A stretch of 64,000 bases of DNA from Paraburkholderia sp. BL23I1N1 (GCF_003610295.1 NZ_RAPV01000001.1:2976001-3040000); one strand, 5' to 3'; shown: positions 32,768 through 39,858, counted from the first letter of the stretch. The notes: generated from the sequence alone by a model not told the origin. Numbers and translations are program-made.

Positions 32768-33199
32768 ATGGCCTCCATCGAAAGCATTCTGCAGCTGATC
32801 GTCGACCGACCCGGCCTGACGGCAAATGAAATCGCCGACGAGGTCGATCTGGTTGCGTCGGACGTCCAGTCGCGACTGGTGAAGCACATCGAGTCAGGCA
32901 AGGTCAAGAAGGATCTGAAGGCGGTCGATGGCGGCAGGACGGTGTTCACCTACTTCCCTGGGCAATCGCTCATTCAGGAAGTGGATGGCGTGAAGCGCGC
33001 CACGACGACGTCTGGCAAGACCGGCCCGAAACCTCAGGCACTGCCAGGTGCCGCATCCGATTTCACGTTCGGCTTCTTTTCGAACGGCACCCTGTCTATC
33101 TCGAAAGGTAGCAAGGAGATCAGGCTCACCCGCGCTGAGGCGTCCCAGATGATTGATTTCCTTGATGCCATCAACATCGAAAAGATCGCTGGAGCCTGA
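32768..33199 (+). CDS. Winged-helix DNA-binding protein
   Basis: The start at 32768 has a GGAG site and gives 143 residues. Residues about 5-50 form a winged helix (SILQLIVDRPGLTANEIADE, VASDVQSRLVKHIESGKVKK). The C-terminal part includes SNGTLSISKGSKEIRLTRAE and MIDFLDAINIEKI. It may regulate the rightward operon or aid replication; partner DNA unknown. Confidence 0.62.
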   Translation: MASIESILQLIVDRPGLTANEIADEVDLVASDVQSRLVKHIESGKVKKDLKAVDGGRTVFTYFPGQSLIQEVDGVKRATTTSGKTGPKPQALPGAASDFTFGFFSNGTLSISKGSKEIRLTRAEASQMIDFLDAINIEKIAGA

Positions 33200-33200
33200 C

Positions 33201-33479
33201 ATGCCACGCACCCCAATGACCGATGAAGAGCGCGCCGCGAAGCAACGGGCGCGCGTCGAGGCGAAGCGTGCCGCACGTGAAGCCCGCAAGACCGAACTGC
33301 GCATGCAGATTGAACTGCGCGCCAGCAAGATTCCGCCACACATCGCTCAGGGGGGGGTACAGACGGTCCGGAACTGGAAGGATGCACTCGACAAGGCTAC
33401 CTCGACCGCGGATCTCTCGCGTGTGTCCGTCGAGCGGCTGGACGAGGTTCTCGAAACGCTGAAACGCCACACGGAGTAA
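33201..33479 (+). CDS. Small basic coiled-coil protein
   Basis: The 92-residue protein starts two bases after the previous stop. It has a very basic, helical N-terminal half (ERAAKQRARVEAKRAAREAR) and a second helix (LSRVSVERLDEVLETLKRH). A seven-G run lies inside the gene, a spot prone to slippage. A nucleic-acid-binding role is possible. Confidence 0.5.
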   Translation: MPRTPMTDEERAAKQRARVEAKRAAREARKTELRMQIELRASKIPPHIAQGGVQTVRNWKDALDKATSTADLSRVSVERLDEVLETLKRHTE

Positions 33480-33486
33480 TCACGCG

Positions 33487-33669
33487 ATGACCGTTTCCGA
33501 CCTGATGGACGCGCTGCGGCGCCTTGATCCGGACATGACCGTCGCGGTGCGCACGCACAGCGATTTTCGTGAAGTGAGGGACGTAGAGCCTAGCGAAGGA
33601 AATCTCGCGGCGATCGACATCCGTTTCAGTGAGCGCGTTGCCGATGAGCCATCAGACGACTATTTCTGA
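33487..33669 (+). CDS. Small acidic phage protein, unknown function
   Basis: The 60-residue protein starts TVSDLMDALRRLDPDMTVAV, the pattern of small phage proteins with a DLxxxLxxLDPD opening, and ends in an acidic tail (DEPSDDYF). It lies seven bases after the previous gene and 30 bases before the first DGR target gene. Family role unknown. Confidence 0.6.
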   Translation: MTVSDLMDALRRLDPDMTVAVRTHSDFREVRDVEPSEGNLAAIDIRFSERVADEPSDDYF

Positions 33670-33680
33670 CTGACGTCAGT
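33669..33680. promoter_or_regulatory. 12-bp perfect palindrome before the first DGR target gene
   Basis: ACTGACGTCAGT overlaps the last base of the upstream stop codon and is followed by a T-run. It sits 19 bp before the first target ATG, whose ribosome site is AAAGGAG. It could bind a dimeric protein; without a loop it is a poor terminator. Confidence 0.35.
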
Positions 33681-33699
33681 TTTTCTCAAAGGAGTTGCA

Positions 33700-34059
33700 A
33701 TGCAACAGCTTCAGATTCCCCCACTGGCAGAAGGCGAAGTCTACGTCGGCGCGATTGGCGACAAGAATGGTGACGTCTATCACGTGGTGCTTCTACCGGG
33801 TGACAACGATGACGCCACGTTCGAAGCACAGCTCGCGTGGGCGAAAAGCATCGGCGGCGATCTTCCGACGCGCGTCGAGCAGGCGATGTTGTGGTCCGGC
33901 TTCCGCGAGCAGTTCAAGAAGGAATGGTACTGGAGCAACGAGATCCACCATCGCGAATGCGGTTGGGCCTGGTATCAGTACTTCAGCCACGGTAACCAGA
34001 GCACCCTCCGCAAGGGCCACGCGCTCCGCGCGCGTGCCGTCCGCAGATTGCCAATTTAA
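33700..34059 (+). CDS. DGR target protein 1, C-type-lectin-like with variable C-terminus
   Basis: This 119-residue protein has a DUF1566/lectin-like core: VYHVVLLPGDNDDATFEAQL, AKSIGGDLPTRVEQAMLWSG and the YWSN motif. Residues about 87-117 are encoded by VR1. VR1 codons differ from template codons at residues 94, 96, 97, 101-104, 106 and 107, all from template AAC/CAC positions, while the GWAWYQ and ALRARAVRR frames are kept. This is how DGR targets hold a stable C-type lectin fold with a hypervariable face. No signal peptide, so it is likely cytoplasmic unless exported otherwise. A strong AAAGGAG site precedes it. Confidence 0.88.
   Translation: MQQLQIPPLAEGEVYVGAIGDKNGDVYHVVLLPGDNDDATFEAQLAWAKSIGGDLPTRVEQAMLWSGFREQFKKEWYWSNEIHHRECGWAWYQYFSHGNQSTLRKGHALRARAVRRLPI
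33956..34050 (+). repeat. DGR variable repeat 1 (VR1)
   Basis: The 95 bp align without gaps to the template repeat at 35079-35173. They differ at 11 positions, and all 11 are A in the template (to G, C or T). The 3' 30 bp are identical (GCGCTCCGCGCGCGTGCCGT and following bases to ATTG). Just downstream, an AT-rich block (34058-34077) is shared with VR2 but absent after the template. Confidence 0.95.
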
Positions 34060-34088
34060 CAATTCAGTAATTTTCAGGAGCGTTTGCA

Positions 34089-34547
34089 ATGACGATTACG
34101 CTTGAGGCCATTAAGGCCGAACACACGAAGTTCGCCGAGATGATCGCGGCTTTCGAAAAACAGGCCGCAGCCACCGTGTATCACGTCGCCGCTGCATCGA
34201 TCACGCTAGCACCGGGCGAGCGCTATGCCGGTTTGGTCCTCGGCGAGAACGGCGACGCCGACTATCACCTAATCCTGTTGCCTGGTGAAGTCGAAGACAC
34301 CAACTGGGAAGCGGCCGGTAAATGGGCAGCAGAGCGCGGCGGCGTACTGCCGACTCGACGCGAGCAGTCACTGCTATTCGCGAACCTGAAGGGTGAGTTC
34401 CAGTCAGCCTATTACTGGTCCGGCCAGCAGCATGAGAAAGAGAGCGGTTGGGCCTGGTGTCAGAACTTCTACGACGGTTACCAGCACGGCTACCGCAAGG
34501 TCAGCGCGCTCCGCGCGCGTGCCGTCCGCAGATTGATCCTTCAATAA
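34089..34547 (+). CDS. DGR target protein 2, paralogue of target 1
   Basis: The 152-residue protein repeats the core of target 1 with a longer N-terminus: DADYHLILLPGEVEDTNWEA, ERGGVLPTRREQSLLFANLK, then YWSGQQ. The last ~30 residues, from SGWAWCQ to RRL, are encoded by VR2. VR2 amino acids at template-Asn positions include Tyr, Asp, His, Gly, Val and Ser, as expected from AAC mutagenesis; template TAT also became TGT (Cys). The N-terminal ~35 residues (IKAEHTKFAEMIAAFEKQAA) look like an amphipathic helix that target 1 lacks. A shared ancestor by tandem duplication is clear. Confidence 0.88.
   Translation: MTITLEAIKAEHTKFAEMIAAFEKQAAATVYHVAAASITLAPGERYAGLVLGENGDADYHLILLPGEVEDTNWEAAGKWAAERGGVLPTRREQSLLFANLKGEFQSAYYWSGQQHEKESGWAWCQNFYDGYQHGYRKVSALRARAVRRLILQ
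34444..34535 (+). repeat. DGR variable repeat 2 (VR2)
   Basis: The 92 bp align to template bases 35082-35173 with 12 differences, all at template adenines. The set of changed positions differs from VR1, so the two VRs record separate mutagenesis events. The last 30 bp are identical to template and VR1. The AT-rich block at 34543-34563 matches that after VR1. Confidence 0.95.
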
Positions 34548-34564
34548 TTTAGTCATTTATCAGC

Positions 34565-34939
34565 ATGGCCATCCACACGCAACTGCCGATCTACAAGGTC
34601 GCTTACGACATGCTCGACGTTGTTACTGACCTCGTAAAAAACATGCAGCGCGACTTCAAGCGCTCCATCGGCGAGAAGATCAACACCGAGTGCATCGAGA
34701 TCACGGTCCTTGTTTTTCGCGCCAACGTCGCGGAGAACAAGGAACCGCATCTAATGGAGTTGCTCGAGCGCTTGCAGGTCATTGAGCTGCTGGTCAGACT
34801 CGCCATGGATAAGCGCCTGATTTCGAAGCCCGCTTACGCCAAGACGATCGAATTCAGCACCAGCATCGGCAAACAGGCAAATGGATGGCGTCGCGCCGCA
34901 AATCGCCCGCTTCATGGAGGTCAAGGCCGTCATGACTGA
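34565..34939 (+). CDS. avd: DGR accessory variability determinant (Avd-like four-helix protein)
   Basis: The 124-residue, wholly helical protein lies between target 2 and the template repeat, exactly the avd place in BPP-1-type DGRs (about 128 residues there). Helices include VAYDMLDVVTDLVKNMQRDF, RSIGEKINTECIEITVLVFR, LMELLERLQVIELLVRLAMD and SKPAYAKTIEFSTSIGKQ, with a basic C-terminus. In studied DGRs, Avd forms a pentameric barrel that binds RT and template RNA and is needed for mutagenic cDNA synthesis. Its stop overlaps the RT frame's likely start (ATGACTGA). Confidence 0.85.
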   Translation: MAIHTQLPIYKVAYDMLDVVTDLVKNMQRDFKRSIGEKINTECIEITVLVFRANVAENKEPHLMELLERLQVIELLVRLAMDKRLISKPAYAKTIEFSTSIGKQANGWRRAANRPLHGGQGRHD

Positions 34940-36278
34940 GCGATCTTTCAATCTGGTCGTGCCGCTGGCTCACGAGGCCACCGCCATGCGCACCACGGAC
35001 ACCGCCCGCCAGCGTGCGGCACGGTCCGGCGCAGTTTCCCCGCTGAGCGATCGGCCGGGCGACGTAGATAGCACGATTAATGCGGTTGGGCCTGGTATCA
35101 GAACTTCAACAACGGTAACCAGAACAACAACCACAAGAACAACGCGCTCCGCGCGCGTGCCGTCCGCAGATTGGAACGGGAGTGCTGATTTCACCTTCCT
35201 CGAACTGGTCGAGGCGTATTTAGACTGCCGCCGCACGAAGCGCAATAGCGCCAGCGCACTGACATTCGAAGCGAATCTGGAGCGCAATCTCCGGAAACTA
35301 TACGACGATCTGGCCGACGGCAGCTATGCGCCAGGCCGCTCGATCTGCTTTGTGATCACGCGGCCGAAACCCCGCGAGGTATGGGCGTCGGATTTCCGCG
35401 ATCGCATCGTGCATCACCTGTTGTACAACCGGATCGCCCCGGGCTTCGAGCGCTCATTCATCGCCGACTCATGCGCCTGCATCAAGGGCCGCGGCACGCT
35501 TTACGCCGCGCGCCGCCTCGAGGCGAAAATCCGCAGCGTCACGCAGAACTGGTCGCGGCCGGCGTACTACCTCAAGTGTGACTTGGCGAACTTCTTTGTC
35601 TCGATCGACAAGGAGATCCTGCGTTCCCTGCTGCTCGCGAAAATTGACGAGCCATTCTGGGCTTCGCTCACCGAGCTCGTGCTCATGCATGATCCACGGA
35701 CGGACTTCGAATTCCGAGGCAACCGGAAATTGCTGGCACGCGTGCCACCGCACAAGCGGTTGATGGAGCAGACCGCCAATCGTGGGCTGCCGATCGGCAA
35801 TCTTTCTTCGCAGTTTTTCGCCAACGTCTATCTCGATGTGCTGGATCAGCATGCGAAGCACCAGCTGCGCGCGCGGCACTACATCCGTTACGTCGATGAC
35901 TTCCTATTCCTGCATGAATCGGCCGAATGGCTGAATGCCGCGCTGGCTGACGTCGACGAGTTCCTACCGGTGAACCTCGGTGTCCAGCTCAATCCAAGCA
36001 AGACGATCCTGCAACCGGTCGCGCGCGGCGTTGACTTCGTCGGGCAGGTGATCAAGCCATGGACGCGATCAACGCGCCGCCGCACTGTCAACGAGGCCGT
36101 CAGGCGTATCGGCACCGTCGGCGCGGCCGACTTCCTCGCTCTGTCGAACAGCTACTTCGGCCTTGTCGGACAGGCATCTAGCAGCCATCACGATCGGGCT
36201 CAGCTCGCTAATGCAGCACGCCGCCGCGGTCACGCCGTCAATCATGCACTGACAAAGACCTACCGAGGTTCCGTATGA
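34932..36278 (+). CDS. DGR reverse transcriptase
   Basis: From the ATG overlapping the avd stop the frame encodes 448 residues. The RT domain begins near residue 86 (FTFLELVEAYLDCRRTKRN). Motifs: AYYLKCDLANFFVSID (RT domain A, 211-226), RGLPIGNLSSQFFANVYLD (284-302, the DGR-type IGxxxSQ), IRYVDDFLFLH (catalytic YVDD, about 318-328) and LNPSKTILQPVARGVDFVG. Codons 50-81 coincide with the template repeat, so the N-terminal 85 residues are not RT-like. A GTG at 35157, inside the 3' end of the template repeat, would give a normal-length RT but has no clear ribosome site. Its stop overlaps the next gene. Confidence 0.92.
   Translation: MTERSFNLVVPLAHEATAMRTTDTARQRAARSGAVSPLSDRPGDVDSTINAVGPGIRTSTTVTRTTTTRTTRSARVPSADWNGSADFTFLELVEAYLDCRRTKRNSASALTFEANLERNLRKLYDDLADGSYAPGRSICFVITRPKPREVWASDFRDRIVHHLLYNRIAPGFERSFIADSCACIKGRGTLYAARRLEAKIRSVTQNWSRPAYYLKCDLANFFVSIDKEILRSLLLAKIDEPFWASLTELVLMHDPRTDFEFRGNRKLLARVPPHKRLMEQTANRGLPIGNLSSQFFANVYLDVLDQHAKHQLRARHYIRYVDDFLFLHESAEWLNAALADVDEFLPVNLGVQLNPSKTILQPVARGVDFVGQVIKPWTRSTRRRTVNEAVRRIGTVGAADFLALSNSYFGLVGQASSSHHDRAQLANAARRRGHAVNHALTKTYRGSV
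35079..35173 (+). repeat. DGR template repeat (TR)
   Basis: A 95-bp sequence, near-identical to VR1 and VR2, lies between avd and the RT domain. In the target frame it reads mostly as AAC codons between conserved GWAWYQ and ALRARAVRR codons (about 26 A in the 92-95 bp), the typical Asn-rich TR. It lacks the AT-rich block that follows each VR. It is read in another frame as part of the RT open frame (Thr/Arg-rich). Confidence 0.95.
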
Positions 36279-36631
36279 CAAAGAGCCAATGGACCTGCGT
36301 CGAAGACGCGATGCCCGACGTGGGCGCCACTGTAATCGTCAGTTCCCACTATGCCGGCGACCCGCGTCGCGAGCGCTTCTATGCAGTATGTAACTATGAC
36401 GGTAGCCTGTTTTTCTTCGATGATACCGGCGACGACATTTACGCACCGACGCATTGGATGCCGTTACCTGCCGCTCCCAGCCATATCGGCGATCCCACCG
36501 AAAAGGTCGAAATCGATCGCATACGGTTTGAAGCCGCTTGGCAGGCGCAAGGGCGCGATCTGTACGAAAACTTCAAAGCCTGCGCATGGGAATTCTGGCA
36601 AGCCGCGCATAAGTTCGGTGGAATGCTATGA
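36275..36631 (+). CDS. DUF551-family phage protein coupled to the RT gene
   Basis: The 118-residue protein starts in the RT stop (ATGA). It has the DUF551 layout: SQWTCVEDAMPDVGATVIVS, and later YAPTHWMPLPAAPS; the C-terminus is helical and Trp-rich. DUF551 proteins are common in phage early operons with no known activity. Coupling to the RT may be chance packing; it is not a known DGR part. Confidence 0.72.
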   Translation: MTKSQWTCVEDAMPDVGATVIVSSHYAGDPRRERFYAVCNYDGSLFFFDDTGDDIYAPTHWMPLPAAPSHIGDPTEKVEIDRIRFEAAWQAQGRDLYENFKACAWEFWQAAHKFGGML

Positions 36632-37029
36632 AGCCCGTAAACAACAAAGCTGACGGCATGGTGCCGAACCGTCCGACGCCTGAAGGCTACAAGCTGGGCT
36701 CCGTGCTCGCGAAGCTGTCCGACCGCGGTGAACGAATTCTGCTTGCAGAAGACGGCGAAGCGCCCCGCCGCTGTGCGTCATGCGCATTTAAGGGCGGCAC
36801 GTTCCCGAACGGCTGCCCGGAAACCGTTCTGGATGCGCTGAAATGCGCGGCCGAAGGCATTCGGTTCACCTGTCACCACTCCAAGCCGCTCGACAGCTCG
36901 AAGGGCTATTCCGAGCCATGCGCCGGCTGGGTACATTCGCGCGTGACCGTTGTGCGCATGGGTGGCCTTCCGGCTGAAGTCGCCGAGCTGATCGCTCAGC
37001 ACAAAATTGAAGATGGGAAGCGTCGATGA
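36628..37029 (+). CDS. Cysteine-rich phage protein
   Basis: The 133-residue protein overlaps the previous stop. Central cysteines are spaced as CASCAFKGGTFPNGC, then IRFTCHH and EPCAGW, a plausible zinc site. The N-terminus is Asn/Pro-rich and the C-terminus a short helix (PAEVAELIAQHKIEDG). No family known to me. Confidence 0.55.
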   Translation: MKPVNNKADGMVPNRPTPEGYKLGSVLAKLSDRGERILLAEDGEAPRRCASCAFKGGTFPNGCPETVLDALKCAAEGIRFTCHHSKPLDSSKGYSEPCAGWVHSRVTVVRMGGLPAEVAELIAQHKIEDGKRR

Positions 37030-37081
37030 TTGACGCAGCAGCACGCATCATCGAAACAATCAGACGCGCATGGAGTATCAA

Positions 37082-37348
37082 ATGAATACTGTTTTTCTGC
37101 TGATGGCGCAGTTCGGCGCCCGCGCAGTGATCCCGATCGACGAGGTACGGCGCGAATATTTCTCGCACCTCGAACTGGACAAGCTGTTGCGCAAGATCGC
37201 CTATGGCGAGATCGTGCTGCCACTCGTGCGCATCGAGGCCTCACAGAAGAGCGCCAAGGGCGTCTACGTGCAGGATCTGGCGAACTATATCGATGAGCGG
37301 CGCGCCGCCGCGCAGAAGGAATGTAATCAGCTCGCCGGCACGGTCTGA
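37082..37348 (+). CDS. PrtN-family (pyocin activator type) regulator
   Basis: The start at 37082 has GGAG six bases upstream and gives 88 residues: FLLMAQFGARAVIPIDEVRR, YFSHLELDKLLRKIAYGEIV, LVRIEASQKSAKGVYVQDL. This is the PrtN/pyocin activator pattern, found at the integrase end of many beta- and gammaproteobacterial phages, where it may act as an excision or transcription factor. It converges on the integrase, overlapping its 3' end by 22 bp. Confidence 0.8.
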   Translation: MNTVFLLMAQFGARAVIPIDEVRREYFSHLELDKLLRKIAYGEIVLPLVRIEASQKSAKGVYVQDLANYIDERRAAAQKECNQLAGTV

Positions 37349-38421
37349 GCCGGTAGCGGCGCGATCACGTCGAGCCATTTCCAGTTTTCATACTTGTCTC
37401 CCACCTTGCGAACGTGTGTATAGCGCTTCAAGGTATTCCAGCTGCGGTGGCCGCTCACGGCTGCCACGCGCTGGATCGTCCATCCTATCTCTGACAGCCG
37501 GCTCGCTCCCTCGTGCCGCAGGTCATTCAGATGCAAGTCATCGATTTCGAGCAGCTGCACGGCATTCGTGAATGCTGTACTTGCCGTGAGTGCCCGGTAG
37601 GGGAAGATGCGGTCGCCTGATCTCGGCTGCGCCTGTGCAATCCTCAACGCTTCTGGAGTCAGGTCTACCCAGGTATCGTTGCCGATCTTAGTGTTCGGAT
37701 GTTTCAGGTCGCGCACCATCACGCGGCACCCTTCCTCATCCAGATCCCGCCACTCCAATCGGCAGATCTCGCTGATGCGCCGCAGCGAATAGATCGTGAA
37801 CGTCGACAGCGCCTGCATCGGAATGCTCTCTGGCGTGCCCTCCCGCACCTTTCCGAACTCGGCCATCAGGCGATCCAGCTCCTCCAGCGTCGGGCGTCGC
37901 TCGCGATGCTTCGAGCGGCCTACGAGCCCCATTCGCGTCAGGGCGATACGCGCATCCGCAACGACCGATGCATCCACCGGATATCCCCATGCCGGCCGGG
38001 CGAGCGTGATCACGCTGGAGAGGTGCGCAAGATAGTGCCCGCGCGTCGACGGCGCGACGTCGACCGTCCGCATATATCCGACGACGTCCGCACTTGCAAG
38101 CTGAGCTGCCTTGACTTCGCCGAGTGCGGATTTCGATATCTGGCTGAGGATCATCCTCTTCGTCCGATCCAGCGGCTTGCCAAGCTCTTCGGTGTATCGC
38201 TCGATCATTTTTTTCACTGGCGGATTTTCCTGCAGTGCCGCCTTCAGCCCGTCGGCATGCGCGAGCTCGCCTTCGCGCTTTTTCGCCCAAGCCTGCGCGG
38301 CCTGTTTGCGCTCGAAGGTCCTGGTCTCCTGGTGGATCACCTTGCCGCCTTTCCGGATGCGGATCTGCGCCTTATAGGAGGTGCTACCATCCCTGTTCGT
38401 TCTGGGCGTAATCGCTGCCAT
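37327..38421 (-). CDS. int: Tyrosine-type site-specific integrase
   Basis: The start at 38421 has an AAGGAG seven bases upstream and gives 364 residues. N-terminal arm-binding region (TSYKAQIRIRKGGKVIHQET), then a core-binding region, then the catalytic domain: SLRRISEICRLEW (first Arg), LRHEGASRLSEIGWT (HxxR-type second Arg), GHRSWNTLKRYTHV (His and the tyrosine nucleophile). It integrates and, with an excision factor, excises the prophage. Upstream lies a perfect inverted repeat (38444-38489) that may be part of attP. Confidence 0.92.
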   Translation of the reverse strand: MAAITPRTNRDGSTSYKAQIRIRKGGKVIHQETRTFERKQAAQAWAKKREGELAHADGLKAALQENPPVKKMIERYTEELGKPLDRTKRMILSQISKSALGEVKAAQLASADVVGYMRTVDVAPSTRGHYLAHLSSVITLARPAWGYPVDASVVADARIALTRMGLVGRSKHRERRPTLEELDRLMAEFGKVREGTPESIPMQALSTFTIYSLRRISEICRLEWRDLDEEGCRVMVRDLKHPNTKIGNDTWVDLTPEALRIAQAQPRSGDRIFPYRALTASTAFTNAVQLLEIDDLHLNDLRHEGASRLSEIGWTIQRVAAVSGHRSWNTLKRYTHVRKVGDKYENWKWLDVIAPLPAQTVPAS

Positions 38422-38443
38422 TTGCGCTCCTTTACTCGCCTTC

Positions 38444-38489
38444 GCGGTGCCACGTGGAAATGGCACCCATTTTGGAGCCGTGGCACCGC
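38444..38489. repeat. 11-bp inverted repeat upstream of int
   Basis: GCGGTGCCACG (38444-38454) and CGTGGCACCGC (38479-38489) are perfect inverted arms around 24 bp that also hold TGGCACC (38461-38467). The distance to the int start is 23 bp. It could be an integrase arm site, an operator of int, or part of attP. Confidence 0.45.
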
Positions 38490-38586
38490 AAAAACAAGAG
38501 AAAAAGCGAGATAAACCGATAGAATTAGAGGTGCAGTAATCGGCTCAGAACGTCCGCCAGGCAATGAGAAGCCCATATAGCCGCGC

Positions 38587-39054
38587 TCAGCCATTGAACC
38601 GCACCGGCAGCGCCGTCGAATACTTGATCTGTTCCATCGCGAAACTCGAACTCACGTCGTACAACGGCACAGCGGCGATCAACTTCTTATAGACCCGATC
38701 GTAGTCGTCGATATCGGACACCACCACGCGCAGCAGGTAATCGGTTTCGCCGCTCATCCGGTACACCTCCACCACCTCCGGAATCTCCTGCACCGCACGC
38801 GTGAAGGTCTGCGCCCAAGCCTCGGTGTGCTGATTCGTTCGCACCGCCACGAACACGGTCGTGCCCACGCCGAGTTTGCGCGCATCGCACAGCGCCACCT
38901 GGGCTCGAATCACGCCCGTTTCTTTCAGGCGCTGGAGCCGCTTCCAGCACGGCGTTTGCGACAGATTCACCCGTTGCGCCAGCTCGGCGATCGGCATGGT
39001 TGCGTCTTCCTGCAGGATCTCGAGCAGCTTCCGATCGATGATATCCATTCCCAT
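38587..39054 (-). CDS. Lrp/AsnC family regulator
   Basis: The start at 39054 gives 155 residues: helix-turn-helix N-terminus (IAELAQRVNLSQTPCWKRLQ) and a RAM/ACT-like C-terminal domain (VTVFVAVRTNQ, VYRMSGETDYLLRVVVSDID), ending ALPVRFNG. It is divergent from the cysteine dioxygenase gene, with 138 bp between the two starts, and probably controls it. The intact 3' end marks the right side of the prophage. Confidence 0.88.
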   Translation of the reverse strand: MGMDIIDRKLLEILQEDATMPIAELAQRVNLSQTPCWKRLQRLKETGVIRAQVALCDARKLGVGTTVFVAVRTNQHTEAWAQTFTRAVQEIPEVVEVYRMSGETDYLLRVVVSDIDDYDRVYKKLIAAVPLYDVSSSFAMEQIKYSTALPVRFNG

Positions 39055-39192
39055 CGTGACACCCCCATAGAAAATTATTCTACTTTTAAGATTCCGAGTG
39101 GAATTATATGGAAACTCTTTCTCCGAGCAAACAGGTATAAATATGTCTATCCAAAAATAGCCGATAAGCAGCGATGCAGCTGCACAGCGATC

Positions 39193-39846
39193 ATGAGCCA
39201 AGACCTCCGTTCCGAATCCGTCGCCCGCGTTGCCCGTTCCTCCGCCCACGCCGTCCAGTTAGCCGGGGCGAACGAAATGCCCTCGCGCACCCATCGCACC
39301 GTGCCGCTCGCGCACCTGTGCGACACGCTCGACGCGATGTTCGAAGCCTGCGTGAAGTTCGCTGAACCTTCGGATTCGACCTTCTTCGCGCGCAGCATGC
39401 GCATCGCGCTGACCGAAGCCGCGGCGAATCCCGCATTGCTCACACCGGCGCAACGTGAGGGTTCTGCTGAAAATTACCGGCGTCATCTGCTGGCTGCCGA
39501 TCCGCAGGGTCGCTATGCGATCGCCGCACTGGTATGGCTGCCGCATCAGGCAAGCCCGGTGCATGCGCACCATACGTGGTGCGGCTACGCGGTGCTCGAC
39601 GGCACGCTGAGCGAAACGGTCTTCGAATGGAATGGCGCACAGCATTGTGCGAGCGCCACCCGTACGCAAGCACGCAATGCCGGAGCCGCGTCGTTCGTGC
39701 GCGGCGGCCGGGGCGGCATTCACCAGTTGGGAAATTGCAGCGACGCGCCCGCCGTTTCTCTGCATATTTACGGTGTCTCGGGCGCGCAGATCTCCACGCA
39801 CGTCAACGATATCGTACGCACAGCCGGGGCACCGGCGCTGGTCTAA
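39193..39846 (+). CDS. Cysteine dioxygenase family protein (thiol dioxygenase cupin)
   Basis: The start at 39193 gives 217 residues. The cupin core holds SPVHAHHTWCGYAVLDGTLS (HxH metal ligands) and RGGRGGIHQLGNCSDAPA (third His). This is the type I cysteine/thiol dioxygenase fold, oxidising cysteine or a similar thiol to a sulfinate. The divergent Lrp-like regulator suggests amino-acid-responsive control. The substrate cannot be told: cysteine or 3-mercaptopropionate are both possible. Confidence 0.78.
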   Translation: MSQDLRSESVARVARSSAHAVQLAGANEMPSRTHRTVPLAHLCDTLDAMFEACVKFAEPSDSTFFARSMRIALTEAAANPALLTPAQREGSAENYRRHLLAADPQGRYAIAALVWLPHQASPVHAHHTWCGYAVLDGTLSETVFEWNGAQHCASATRTQARNAGAASFVRGGRGGIHQLGNCSDAPAVSLHIYGVSGAQISTHVNDIVRTAGAPALV

Positions 39847-39858
39847 AAACCGAGCATT

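Larger units (their letters stand above)
1..38586. mobile_element. P22-like podoviral prophage (left end outside window)
   Basis: The stretch carries a complete temperate podovirus gene set: integrase, repressor with operators, early genes, P22-order head and tail genes, lysis genes and a possible conversion gene. The right boundary lies between the integrase start (38421) and the 3' end of an intact Lrp-family gene (38587). No tRNA is present there, and I could not identify the core attachment sequence because the left junction is not in the window. The acyltransferase at 1-651 is counted as phage cargo by analogy with P22/Sf6-type phages, which carry O-antigen-modifying genes beside the tail genes; this part is inference. 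Confidence 0.9.

Noticed and set aside
33340..33360. Frameshift at the seven-G run in the gene at 33201-33479
   Set aside because: The frame on both sides is consistent in composition and ends at a normal stop next to the following gene, so no break is needed.
35079..35173. Template repeat as a third target-gene fragment (decayed paralogue)
   Set aside because: It lacks the conserved lectin-like core upstream, is Asn-codon rich, and all differences from the VRs are at its adenines, which identifies it as template, not target.
38490..38586. tRNA gene as the prophage integration site
   Set aside because: No cloverleaf or tRNA-like sequence is visible; the neighbour is the 3' end of an Lrp-type gene.
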